From the NCBI RefSeq assembly GCF_020085105.1, contig NC_058047.1:3004501-3068500 (forward strand): 64,000 nucleotides of DNA. Reading direction: 5' to 3'. The notes below the pieces were generated by a model. It was not told the origin of the DNA and searched no databases. It saw only the letters and a program-made list of their open reading frames with translations. A program made the position numbers and the translations under genes. The DNA is from Siniperca chuatsi (taxonomy: Eukaryota; Chordata; Actinopteri; Centrarchiformes; Sinipercidae). Shown one piece after another: positions 1 to 10,912 of the stretch; the first letter of the stretch is position 1, and each line of letters starts with the position of its first letter.

Positions 1-2195
1 TGCAATCAAAACTTAGCAGGAAGGCTCGCTGTTGATGTGTCATCTACATTTGGGTGCAGTTAATGTCAAATAGGCCGCACCTGCACAAATATGGCATTCA
101 ATTATAGTAAAATGGTATCAAATATAAAAAAAAAAAAGACTAACATGGCTTATACAAATATTTTCCATGCAAAATTGGTTGATGATTAAATACATTTTTA
201 AAGAAAACCAGGAAAAAAGAGACAGTTCCTTCTATTCCTCACGTCAGCAAAATCACCCAAAATTAAAACTTGGCAAATCCAGTAGGTTTCCCTCTTCTCT
301 CTGTGATGGAGTAATGTTTACAGTTGGTGTATTGTCCATACGAGGTGTAATCTATCCATTTTCCATTTTTTTCTCCACCCTGATGAAACCAGTCAGCGTT
401 TTAAACCATTAATACACCCGAATAAATAAAGGCTTCTAATATAACTTTTCATTTCTTTTTGCTGGCGAATATATTTTTGTTACTCTTTGGGTTTAAAAGG
501 TGTTGAGAAGCTGTGTGTTTATCACTAACAAATCTATCTGTGTTACATGGCTCTCATTAACAGCAGCCCGGGGCAGATTTCTTGTGTAAGACTTGTGTCG
601 AGGTGCCTCCCGTTTCCCTTCAATTGGGGACATCATCTCACACTTTCTGATGAAACAGTGCTGCAACCGGGGATTATCTTTGTCAGAATTAACCTCTGCA
701 TTACCTTTTGTCAGTCTGGAAAAAACAGCTGCAGTGAAAAAGACGATGAAAACCAAACCCTGGGGAAAATCTCAGGCCTTCTCATCAGTCCTGGTGATGA
801 CAAAAGTAGTGTCAGATAACTTGTGATGAAATATACAGCAACTCCACACATGTCAGTCAGGCTAAAAACACAACCTGTGACCAGCCTGGGTTGGCATCGT
901 GTGGATGAATGATGATGGAATTTACAAGAGACCAATACAGAGACACAAAGTCTCACTGTTTTCTGTTTCCTGATAAGACAGTGAAGGATAAAATGCTTGC
1001 TTTGCTTTTTTTGGCGAATCACCTTCGGTCACCTCACAGAATAAGAGAGACTGCAAATCCTCCAGTTCTAATATCAGCTGTAATTCTCCACTCCTGTGCT
1101 CATTCCCTTCGCTTCTCCTCCCTCCACTCCGTCCCTCTCTCCTTCATTACTTCTCCATATGTAGATAGCCGCACATTATTATTTCCCTGCCTTATTTTGC
1201 TGACACAACACTAGCCAAATGAAGTGAGATATACGGCCGGGCTTATTGGTGGAGATGGCCAATCCCTTCTGGCCAAAACCATTAACAAAATGGACCACAC
1301 TTTGTCTCCCGGTGGTTTTCAAATTGTTGTGTGTGTGTTGAAGAGAAGGAGGCTATTTTTAGAGCTTAATCACATGTAGAAAATAACAAACAACAAATCA
1401 ACTCAACTTTCAGCTGTCCAGAGATTTCTGCCAAGGTAGTCTGTGTAAATAAATACAACTGGACATTGAACACTGGATCCCATAATGTGCAGCAGAACTG
1501 GTGATACGTAACTTAAGAAGGCTATTAAGAGATTTCTCTGAAACTTTTGAAAAATTGAAATTTACAGTAGTCCACTGTAAATGTGGTTCAAAAGTCCAAT
1601 CAACTGCTGAGGGCCCTGAGAATGTACGGCTGCACACAGCAATCTAGGATATTACTGAGAAACAGCCAACCTACTGTAAAATAGTAATGTAATTTTTACA
1701 GCAATTCATTACAGTGCTACTATATCTGGGTCTGAATGACAAAAAAAGATTCTAAACCTTATTTTCTTAAAAATTTCAATGATTGTACCTACTGATGGGA
1801 CGGCATTATAATGTCTGGTTGGTGTAACCTATTTTTCTAATACATTTTTTTATGTCAAGTTATGCTTTTGGTTCCATTTTCTTGCTGATTTGTTTGTCTG
1901 TTAATAAGAACGACGCATATACATTTCATTGAAAGTTTGTGGAACTGAGCATAAAAAGAAATGGGTATGTTTCGGTGCAGATCGAGGCCCAATAGTTCCA
2001 CCATGAGGCCATTTATGTAACAATTTACATTTTCACTTAGAAGTGCGTACCACATCAGAAAATGGCACAGCAAAGTTAGCAAGTCAGCCACAATAGCCCA
2101 CCAATCTTGCCAGCTTGTAGCTTGTTAGCCAGCAGAGTAGGGGTTTCTGGCGCAACTTCACCTACTTCCAAGGTGCGTGGAGAAGGGAAAAAGTC
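1..2195. other. Intergenic, no gene seen
   Basis: The open frames here are short, lack splice-site context and have no recognisable protein. The most unusual part is about 1212-1320, a balanced-composition stretch with the words GGCTTATTGG and GGCCAATCCC, which could be a small conserved noncoding element. The rest is AT-rich with poly-A/T runs, for example A runs near 125-137. Confidence 0.6.
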
Positions 2196-2399
2196 TGAAG
2201 AGGTCAAAACTCCAGCAACATTTGTAGTATAGCCTACAGAACATTATATACAAAACATTTTTACAACATATTTAACTGTTCTTTGTAATATGTTTTATGA
2301 TGACCATGATGAAGGCAAAAAGCCGAAATACGTTGGTCTGACAATAAAGTTGTTCGGTATACTACAGAAATAAGCGCTGCTGGAGTTTTGACCTCTTCA
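2196..2399. mobile_element. 204-bp MITE with 22-bp perfect inverted termini
   Basis: The first 22 bases (2196-2217, beginning TGAAGAGGTCAAAACTCCAG) are the exact reverse complement of 2378-2399. A weaker match continues inward (GTAGTATA near 2224 against TATACTAC near 2360). There is no coding capacity. The interior carries a GATGAAGGCAAAAAGCC word followed by AATAAAG, which resembles the tails of fish retroposons. No convincing target duplication flanks it, so the superfamily is not assigned. From structure it is a non-autonomous DNA element or fold-back repeat. Confidence 0.75.
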
Positions 2400-2766
2400 A
2401 ACTACCAGTTAGCCAACAGGACAATAAATTAACACAGTTTATTCAAGAGATTTGTACCATCGGTTCCAGCTTTACTTCTGACTGCAGACTGCAACTCTGT
2501 TGTAGAGCAGTTTACACTCCGGGAAGAGCAGGGCTATTTACTGTAAAACTGGATGGTGTGGCACAGTTAATATGGTAGTTTCCTCTATTTTGGACTCTCT
2601 GTTCCCTCAGAGGTCAGCACTGTCAGGATGCTTTTCTACTGGTCAGCGGGCTGGTCAAATGTCATGTCAATATTTACCAAAATTGAACTACGCAAAAGCT
2701 CTGCAAGGATTTACTTCACCTCTATGAGTATATCCACTGACTGATTCCAGTGAAAACTAGACGGGC
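2400..2766. other. Intergenic, nothing recognised
   Basis: Unique-looking AT-rich sequence between two interspersed repeats. I see no exon, RNA or repeat signature. Confidence 0.5.
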
Positions 2767-3873
2767 ACTTGGAGAGCACAGACCTCCGCCAAGGCCAATA
2801 GTCCAGTCTTCTATGATATGCAAATCTGCAAGCGCAACCACTATATATGTCTGGATATATTTTCAAAACTATTAGAATTACAGTATGTCAAAATATGGTT
2901 GTGCCTAGCTGAAGCCTCATCATCTCAGCTGTGCATTTATTATGTACTTCGCACACGTTTGGGAAATTCGGAATTTCGGATTAATCCGGAAAAATCACAT
3001 ACCTGATTGTTTATTTCTTACATACCTGCTGCATTTGTTTCATGATGTTTGAGGTGGATGTTATATTTTATTGTATGTTTAGTCGCGGCACACCATTCAC
3101 TACAACGGGTTTGCACATGTGCAATGAATTCAGCTCATTTTGCCATAGGCACCGGTGTTACATTTGACCTATCTCGCAATGTTATCGAAAGTGAAAAATA
3201 ATTTGTTTATCCGCCCCGTGATTCGGATTCACTCCAAAATGTAATGGGTTCTTTCTTGGCCCATGCTACACCCTTCCACCAAGTTTCATGAAAATCGGGC
3301 TTTTCTGTAATCCATCTGACAGACAAACAAATGGCACCGAAAACATAACCTCCTTGGCAAAGTTTTTTTAATTCCAAAGTTTTTTTTAATTGCACCTTTA
3401 TGCAGTTTTTGTCCTGCAAATTTCATCCATCACCTAATTTGGTACATGACATATTTAAATTAACCTGAAAAAAAAAACTATTAATTAGTTTTTTGATATT
3501 CCATATAATTTTTTCCAGACTTGGCTGCCACTGTCATGACTTTTGAACACATTGTGCAATTGCTGCCAAATATAAACAGCATACACACTGAGTGATTCTA
3601 TCAAATGTGATGGCATTTCAGATATTGGTAGCGCTACAGCAACATGACTCGCTTGAAAGTTCATCCTGTGCAAAACCCTAATATTCCCGTGCAGCATTTA
3701 GATATTGTCCAAACATCACAGCCACTGTCAACCAGTCAACATATTTGTCTATCACTGTGTGTATTTTGATGCAGCTCCAGAGTCGGAGAGAAAAAAATTC
3801 TAAACATTTTCTATTATAAAAATAACACATTCAGAGGATTGTGTGGCCTTGGTGGAGGTATGTGCTCTCTGAG
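2767..3873. mobile_element. 1.1-kb interspersed repeat bounded by 30-bp inverted ends
   Basis: Positions 2767-2796 and the reverse complement of 3844-3873 agree at 26 of 30 bases. Both contain GAGAGCACA followed by an ACCTCC(G/A)CCAAGGCCA word. The interior at about 3220-3360 contains the words AATGGGTTCTTTCTTGGCCC, CACCAAGTTTCATGAAAATC and ACATAACCTCCTTGGC. I recognise these as a repeat widespread in fish and other animals, with the CCTTGGCGGAGGT end typical of that family. It encodes no protein. Class is uncertain (non-autonomous DNA transposon or composite). Confidence 0.65.
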
Positions 3874-4067
3874 GGCTTTCGAGTTTGGAATTAGAGTTTG
3901 CTGTGAGTGTGTGTGCAGGCAGGTACAGTATAAACACTGTGGGCATGTGTGTGGGAGAGAGAGAGGTAGGACGAGAGACAGCCAACGTGGGTCTAGGTGT
4001 GGTGCGGCTGGCCCGGCTCATTTCACAGCTGTATAGGGATTAGGTGGTGGAGTGCGGTGGGGTAAGC

Positions 4068-4235
4068 TGTCTCTTTTATCTCATTCAAACATGTTGCTAA
4101 TTCAGCAGAGAGCGGCTGCCGCGGGAGCCTGTGCCACTAAGCGCTGTATCATTCTCCCTGCCGTGAATAAACTGCTAGTCCTAATCCCCAATCAGCCGCC
4201 GTGACACGGATTATCACCCGCGACAAGCACAGCGA
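4068..4235. promoter_or_regulatory. Candidate conserved noncoding element with paired bicoid-class sites
   Basis: GC-balanced, non-repetitive sequence between a transposon and a purine tract. It contains TAATCC (4182-4187), CCAATCA (4188-4194) and an oppositely oriented GGATTA (4208-4213) within 32 bp. TAATCC/GGATTA is the core bound by Otx/Pitx-type K50 homeodomains, and CCAATCA fits Pbx or NF-Y. No ORF or splice context suggests an exon. The enhancer role is inference and needs an alignment. Confidence 0.4.
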
Positions 4236-4237
4236 CC

Positions 4238-5735
4238 CAAGCAGAGAGGGGAGGAGAGGAGGGGAGGGGAGGAGGAGAGGAAGAGGAGGAGGAGGAGGAA
4301 AAGGAGGAGGAGAAAGAAGGTGAAGAGGGAAGAGGAAAAAAAGAGGAAGACAAGAGGATTGGAAGAAGGAGAGTGGAGAAGAGGAGACGAGGAGAGGAAG
4401 AGAAAAATGAGAGAATGAAAAGAAATAGAGGAAGGGGAAAAGGAGGTAAGAGAGGAGGAGAGGAGATGTGATGAAGTAGAGGAAACAAGAGGAGAGGAAA
4501 AAGGAAAGGAGATGAGGGTTAGGAGAGAAGAGGTCAAGAGAGGATGGAAACAAGGAATAGAGAGGAAAAGGTGGGAAGGAGGAGAGGAGAAAGGTGAGCA
4601 GAAAAGAGGAAATGAGAGATAAGAGAACAGAAAGGGGAGGGAGGAGAAGAGACACAAGGATGAGAAGGAGAGTGGAGAAGAGGAGAGGAATGAGGAGGAG
4701 AGAGATGTGACAAAGGAGAGGAGACAAGAGGAGAGAAGAGGAGGGGAAGAAGGAAAGGAGAGAAGAGGAGAAGAGAGGATGGAAACAAGGAAAGGAGAAG
4801 AGAAGGAAAAGATGAGAATAAGAAGAGGAGAGCAGATAGAGGATGAGGGAGGAAGAGTAAAGGATGAGGAAAGGAGAGGGAGAAGAAACAGACAAAAAGC
4901 AGGAGAGGACAGAAGAAGATGGGAAGAAGAAGATGAAAAGACAGGAGAAGAGAAGGAAGGAGACGAGACAAGACAAATGGGACGAGAGGAAAAAGCAGGA
5001 GAGGACACAAGAGGATGGGAAGATGAAGCAGACAGGAGGGAGAAGGCGGCGAGGAGGTGGAGGAGAGGAGGACACAAGTAAGAAGATGAAGAACGAAGTA
5101 GAGAGGAGGAGGAAGATGAGACAAGATAATGGCAAAAAGGAGAGGAGAAACAATGCGAAATAAGGAAGAAAAAAGATGAATGATGAAAAGAAAAAGAGAA
5201 GAGGAGAGGAGATGTGATGAAGGATGAAGAAGGGGGGATAAGAGGCAGGACAGGAGTGAAAACGAGAGGAAGAAAGACAGGAGTCAGATAGGAAGAGGAG
5301 AGGAGAAGAGAGGACAGAAAAGGTGAGGAGGGAAGAGGAAAGGGGAGAAGGAGAGAAGAATAGAAGAGAGATGAGGAAGAATGAAAAGAGCAGAGAAGAG
5401 GGGAAACAAAAGTAGAGGAGAGGAGAAAAGAGAGGAGGTTAAAAGGCATAAATAAGGAAAGGAGACGAGACAAAAGAGACTAGAGGATGGAAAAGGCAAG
5501 CAGAAGACAAGGAGAAAAGGAAAGACATGTGAGGAGAAGAGGAGAGGAGATAAGAGGGTAGGAAGAGGAGAGAAAGGAGAAAAAGGAGGGGAGAGACAAC
5601 AAAAAGATGAGGAGAGGAAGAAAATGGGTGAGGATAGGAAAAGAGAGGCAGGGAGGAGAAGGGAGAGGAAAGGGGAGGAGAAAGAAAAAAATGAAAGGAG
5701 AGTAAAAGCTGAGGAAGGAAATGAGGTGAGAGAGT
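4238..5735 (+). repeat. 1.5-kb purine-strand low-complexity tract
   Basis: The plus strand is almost entirely A and G, built from irregular GAGGA, GGAGA, GAAGAG and AGAAGG words with scattered T or C. It contains near-repeats around GAGGATGGAAACAAGGAA (about 4540 and 4775) and AGCAGGAGAGGACA (about 4899 and 4995), so some of it grew by segmental duplication. Such polypurine-polypyrimidine tracts can form intramolecular triplexes. Long open frames here on both strands are a compositional artefact. Confidence 0.9.
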
Positions 5736-5848
5736 CTGAATCCGTCGAGAATATTTCTGAACTTTTCTTAAAGACAAGGCACCTGAATGCCTCATGATGC
5801 ATCACCATGGTTTCAGTTTGTGTGTTTTTGTCGTCCCTGTTGTCTTTC

Positions 5849-5851
<3 letters not shown>

Positions 5852-5881
<30 letters not shown>

Positions 5882-5893
5882 ATGTGTGTGTTT
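5852..5893. repeat. (GT)n microsatellite
   Basis: About 29 bp of uninterrupted GT followed by CATGTGTGTGTT, directly downstream of the purine tract. Confidence 0.95.
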
Positions 5894-6049
5894 ATGTGCC
5901 GGAGCTGTAGATTGAATGCTGCCCACAGGGCTGCAGTACTCACACATGGGACACGGAGGTTCAAACAAGACCCCAGAGGAAACGGGCCCTTTTTACATCT
6001 GCTAACAGCTCTCCCTCCAACACTCAGTCTCTCTCCCTCTGTGTGTGTT

Positions 6050-6180
6050 TACTCCTGGGCTAATTGAGATCTAATTGCTGTAACACGGTGTAAAGCCCAA
6101 GTCCAAGCCGTCACCGGGGAAATATCGCTAACAGCCAGCTCCTCCCGCAGGGGATTGTGGGTAGCAGAGATGTCAGAGCT
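6050..6180. promoter_or_regulatory. Candidate regulatory island with paired TAATT sites
   Basis: Two TAATT homeodomain cores sit 12 bp apart, start to start (TAATTGAGATCTAATT, 6061-6076). They are followed by a GC-balanced stretch with CCGCAGGGGATTGTGGG (6145-6161). That 17-mer recurs exactly, inverted, at 10688-10704 inside another GC-rich island. There is no coding potential. Regulatory function is inferred from composition and the shared word. Confidence 0.4.
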
Positions 6181-7009
6181 ACTTAGACTCAAAGCAGAGT
6201 CTATGAAAACAAACTTTCCCCTTTGTAGATTCAATAAACGACCACGCAGATAAAACATGCCACAAGCATGACAAAATTCAATCCTGGTAAACTGCCCTGA
6301 AAACAAAGAACCGCCATCTTCAAATCTGCTTCGTATTCATCAACTTAATGTCCTGTGAAATCCATCCATCTCCACAGGTAGTTGATCACAAACATTTCAC
6401 CACTTTATGACAGTGTCATCTTGATGAGTGGCGATGTCTTAATAAAGCAAAGCAGCAGAGTTCAATCCCGTATTGAAATAAGCCGAGCTAAGTGCTTCTG
6501 TTTGCCTCAGAGGCGGATGTTGCCTCTGAAGAGAGACGATCATCAATGGCATGAAAAAGAGATGAGGTATTGATATAGTTATGAAACCAATGTTTCAAAA
6601 CATGCCACATCATCAGCACAGCAAGATGAGATATTAAATATACATCTTCCTTTCACAGTGATTATAGAATTACAACTCAGAGAGAGAGAGAAATGCAACT
6701 AAAACCATTAAATGATCCTACAGCAAAGAGGCTGAAGAAGAAGATGTCTTTTCCTCACAGTAGATTTACACAGCAGTCTGCTACAGAGTTGATCTTATAC
6801 TGTACCATGTACTTTATAATGTATCTCACAGCTAGCCATTTGGCAAATCATGCTGCTGTATAGAAATTTGAATGTGTTTTTTCTACTGTTCCAGACACAC
6901 GTTCATCCCCCTTTCCTCTCACTTTCTGTGCAATGTGTCCAGTTTTTCTATGCTGGAATACTACCTAATCTCAGATTGAATGTGTTGTAATTACATTAAA
7001 CTCCTTAAT
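6181..7009. other. Intergenic, no gene seen
   Basis: AT-rich sequence with one short AG-repeat near 6680. No exon, RNA gene or clear transposon end is visible. Confidence 0.5.
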
Positions 7010-7165
7010 TTAGAAATATGCAACATGTGAGCACAAAACTGAAATAATGAAGGTCTTAAAACTAGATTTTGACACAGGTACCCTCTTCAAGACAGGGCAT
7101 CAAGATTAGGACACATGATAAGGACCCACTTCATGGCCCCAGTTGATATTGTGGATATTTTCAAT
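7010..7165 (+). mobile_element. Fragment of the hAT-like element seen whole at 43.2-44.3 kb
   Basis: The stretch with CATGTGAGCACAA, then AACTAGATTTTGACACAGG, AAGACAGGGC and AGTTGATATTG occurs in the same order at about 44030-44157, inside the complete hAT-like element. The two copies are diverged and neither codes for protein. This copy lacks the characteristic terminal GGCCGGATTAACC sequence, so it is a truncated remnant. Confidence 0.7.
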
Positions 7166-7849
7166 TAAATTAGAACAATATAGTTGACACAGTAAATCTG
7201 CAGCTTGCTGTGTGCGTGTCTTATTGGAGTTTTAGTTTGTTTTATCTGTTGTTTCACTGTGCAAGCATAGGAAATCACTATAAGCATGTAGCATAAACCT
7301 TTGGATTTGTAAAAAACACGGCTCACCTGTGATCACGTGACCTAAGTAACTGAGCCGTCTCCATTTCAAATGAGCAAAGTCCATCAGCTGAGGAAGACAG
7401 TGAGGTGCAGTTGAAAGATCTTGATAAAGCTAGTGAGTGGACCTTTAAAGGAAACCAGTGTCTTCTTGGAACTGCAGGGGGGGGAAAAGTTTAACTTAAT
7501 AAACATCAGCAAGAATGTAAAATATACATGATTTGAAGCTAAGGGGCTAAAACTGCAAAAACATCAGTATGGTCATTTAGTTATGGTTCTTAAACATTTA
7601 ACTAGGGATGGAAAGTGAAATTAAGGCTTACCCCCATGCATGTTAAAAATTACAATAACGGTGCTTTACTGTCCTAACAAGCATGTATCACCTGCCCCGC
7701 CCTCCTCACCACCTCATGATTGATCTATAAAACCAACCAGTTACCACTGTCAAAGCAGATAAATCAACCAATCACATGCATGGATGTGTTTAATCACACA
7801 TTAGTCTAATGCATATCTCCTGCTGTTTGGGGAGGTGATTTTACTGCTG

Positions 7850-7877
7850 ACACACACACACACACACACACACACAC
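7850..7877. repeat. (AC)n microsatellite
   Basis: 28 bp of uninterrupted AC dinucleotides. Confidence 0.95.
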
Positions 7878-10559
7878 TTAAACAACAGCCCAGCAGGGCA
7901 ATCTTCCGCCCCATCAGTGCATTAACTTTCTAATTTACTGTGTTCGTGAAGTGGAGGAGATAGTGAATGAACATCCTGAGCAGGAGTTTGTCCCTCACGC
8001 AGCAGGGGCTGGGAGGCTCCCTGCAGCCCCGACACACTCAGACAGTCTGGGTTTCACTGTCAGCCACACTCCGTCTACACAGTGGATGTCACTGTGATGA
8101 GAGTATTTTGTGTGTGTGTGTGCGCGTTTATGCAGAAGCTTGTGTTATGGAACTTAATTAAAAACTGAACTACCAATCTGGATAAGACAAATTCAAGGTA
8201 GAATCAATTTGCAAGTCAGGATCTGTCTATCCTTTTAACTCCCACCCACCTTTTGCACTGGTCCACCTAAAATAAAACAAATGGACTTTTGATTGTTAGA
8301 CCCTTGCAATGAATATGAACATATAGTTTTCAAGGATTTATTATACTGTTGGACTGCCAGGTTGCTTTGAAGGTAGGAATATACCACAGTTGAAGGTGTC
8401 AGCTGTATACAGGTACGCTGATGTACCTTATACCTGGATTATTTTTACGACACTGTTCTTTTTTAAAATGACCATAGAAAAACTAACATTAAGTATCATT
8501 ACTTAATCATATTATATATTATTCTGGTGTACACTTTTATAATAGATGGTATCATATTACTCTAACATATACTATACTTTGCTGCTACTAATCACACCAC
8601 TATGTCACTTCACTTGAGACAGTATTGCACTATTAGTTTAAGTCCAGCACTGGTCGGGGGAACTGTATGTACAGGCCTACTGCTTGCCTTGTAACTTTGA
8701 GTTCAGTTGCTCTTGTATAGCTTCTATTTTCATTACTATTCTTATTTTTATTTTATATATAGCAATATATAAAGAGTACAAGGAGTCAGTGAAAGTTCCT
8801 CTGAGTACTAGCATAAGCAATAAATAACACAAATTTGATTGAATTAAATCAATGAGAAAAAACAAACATGGCTACATCTTATCAGTTAGTCCACTGATCA
8901 AGGTACCTTGCAGCACGTATAGCAATATTGGTAAATTGAGGATGATTTTGCTATTTGAGTGGCTTCTGCTGTAAAACGTTAGCTAGGTACCCTAACGTTA
9001 ACTTACCTTTACTTGAAAAGAGCCTGCTTTGTGCATTTCAGCTGCACTGATGCAGTTTTAAGGCACAGGTGATAAACCATGTCTTCCACTGAAATACAGT
9101 TTTAAAAGTACTGTTACAAACATCCATGTTCCTAGAAAGGAAGACGAGACATGTATAACTTACTTACCTTTGGAGACCTGTTAGAAGCACTGGTTTACAC
9201 TGTGGGACTGCAGTCCTTTTCTGGCAAGTAGCCCGAGTAGCCTGCCTCAAACGGACAGAAATATGTAGAACAGTCAGAGGAAGAGAACATTTTAGTTTTC
9301 ACATCTACAAAATGAATAAATTCCAGCCTCTTAGTACCACAGCACGTTTGGAAATATTAAGCTTTTTGTCAACTGATACTAGGCACCTCTAGCCCATGGT
9401 TTTCTTACACTAGTTACAAAGAACCACAAGGTAATGAGGCCAAGTGTGGTTTTACATGAAGGGAGGGATTAGCTGGCTTCCCCAAATCAAGTTTGATCAA
9501 AAAGTATTTGTTTACAAGAACAGAAAAGAGGAATTTTGATATAAAAATACTGAAAAAATGTCTTTTCTGTATACCTAGCTTTTTAGCCAACTTCTAGGAC
9601 TAAACTCTTGATACAACCTTAGCTAGCTATTGATCTAGACAGCTAGATTCTAGAAAAACAATGATCATTATTTTAGTTTTATTACTCATAATCTCTGCTC
9701 TCATTAACCCCCTTTCCAGGAGTTGGTACAGACCAAACCAGAGCAATAAAGGAGAGTAATTATTGGACTTACATTCATCAGACTGACACAAACACGACTC
9801 CAAATGAATGATAATGTTTCTCTGTGTCCACTGGAGTTTGCTCTCATCTCAGATGGAGTTTGCATACAACGTATAGACATTACCAACTGAAAATGCTGAA
9901 AACATTGTCATGGCAAGCAAACAAAGTTTTCTGGCTCACTGAAACCTACAGACATAATTTGTCTTGTAGGATCAAAGCTAATACACTCCCAGTTCTGCAT
10001 CAGTGTTTGCGTCCTCTTAAAACTTCTTCAAGTATGTCCCTGCATGCTCTCAAGTCTCACAAGTGCTCCAGTTTGTTTCGTGATCAATCCAGTAATTTAG
10101 TCAAAACTGACCTTTAACAATCAGGATGCCAGAACACGTGTGATGTAATGAGATACAGTATGGAAGGACTACTATGAATGTGTGTGTTCTCTGCTTGCTG
10201 GTTAAAATGTCACCGGGACTACCAGGGCAGAGACAACAGTAGATGAGAGAGGCTCAGCACCAAAGCAGCCATGAAAATCCTCTCTACATCCTCCTCCTTC
10301 TGCAAGCAGATCTCTATGAAATGGAATCATCTTTTCTTTCTCCACCTCTTTATCTCACTCCATCCTCCTTAACAAACCCTTCTTATCCTCTGGTCAGTAG
10401 TCCCTTTTGCCAAAAGTCCCATCTTATTGCCCCACTGTGGAGTTCACTTCACTTATGTTTTTTTGCTCTCTAGTCTCTCACTGAGGTTCCAGGTGCTTCT
10501 TCGACAGTCGCTCTTATTTTCGTAAAGCGATGATGTTCCGCAGAAAGAGAGAGTTAAAC
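7878..10559. other. Intergenic, AT-rich, no gene seen
   Basis: No supported exon. About 8580-8850 has a short TTGCACTATT word and T-rich/TATA-rich sequence reminiscent of fish LINE 3' ends, but no terminal repeat or target duplication confirms it. About 10500-10660 turns purine-rich ((GA) words). The short frames at 9824-10117 and 10243-10473 look random. Confidence 0.5.
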
Positions 10560-10659
10560 AGGTAAGTCACGGAGAGAAGGGAGCGAGAGCAGGAAAGGGA
10601 TGGAGAGACAAAGGGAAAGACGAAACGAGAGAGAGAGAGAGCAAAAGTTAGTGGTCAGC

Positions 10660-10815
10660 AACACCACGGGCATCATAAATCAGATTTCCCACAATCCCCT
10701 GCGGAGGGGCCCTTCGCTCGGCCTTGTGTGGACACGCTCAGCGGGGCGCGGAGCATCGATTGGCGTCGCCACGCCGATGCTGACTGTGCCGGGTTCGGAG
10801 GGCGAGAGGGGCGAA
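10660..10815. promoter_or_regulatory. GC-rich candidate regulatory island
   Basis: A CpG-containing island in AT-rich surroundings. It holds an inverted exact copy (10688-10704) of the 17-bp word at 6145-6161, an ATCGATTGG motif, and TGCTGACTGTGC (10778-10789), whose first seven bases match a half Maf-recognition element. Half sites of this length are expected several times by chance in 64 kb, so the Maf link is weak. No ORF with gene-like features. Confidence 0.4.
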
Positions 10816-10821
10816 GGGGTG

Positions 10822-10912
10822 AGGTGTGTGTGTCGGGGGGGGGCTTGGGTTGGGTGTGTGTGTGTGTGTTAGTGGTGGTGTGCGTGTGTGTGTGTGTGTG
10901 TGGGGGGGGGCG
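10822..10912 (+). repeat. GT/G-run tract with G-quadruplex potential
   Basis: A nine-G run at 10835-10843 is followed within 11 bases by two GGG runs (10847-10849 and 10852-10854). Then come GT repeats and a further run of about nine Gs ending near 10910. The plus strand can in principle fold a G-quadruplex. Confidence 0.8.

Noticed and set aside
4149..5473. Long minus-strand open frames of 419 and 334 residues made of Ser, Leu, Phe and Pro
   Set aside because: They are translations of the purine/pyrimidine tract. Several frames are open at once and composition alone explains it.
10778..10784. TGCTGAC half Maf-recognition sites across the desert (also near 7.8, 20.3, 26.4, 43.7 kb)
   Set aside because: About eight occurrences of a 7-mer are expected by chance on both strands of 64 kb, so there is no enrichment.
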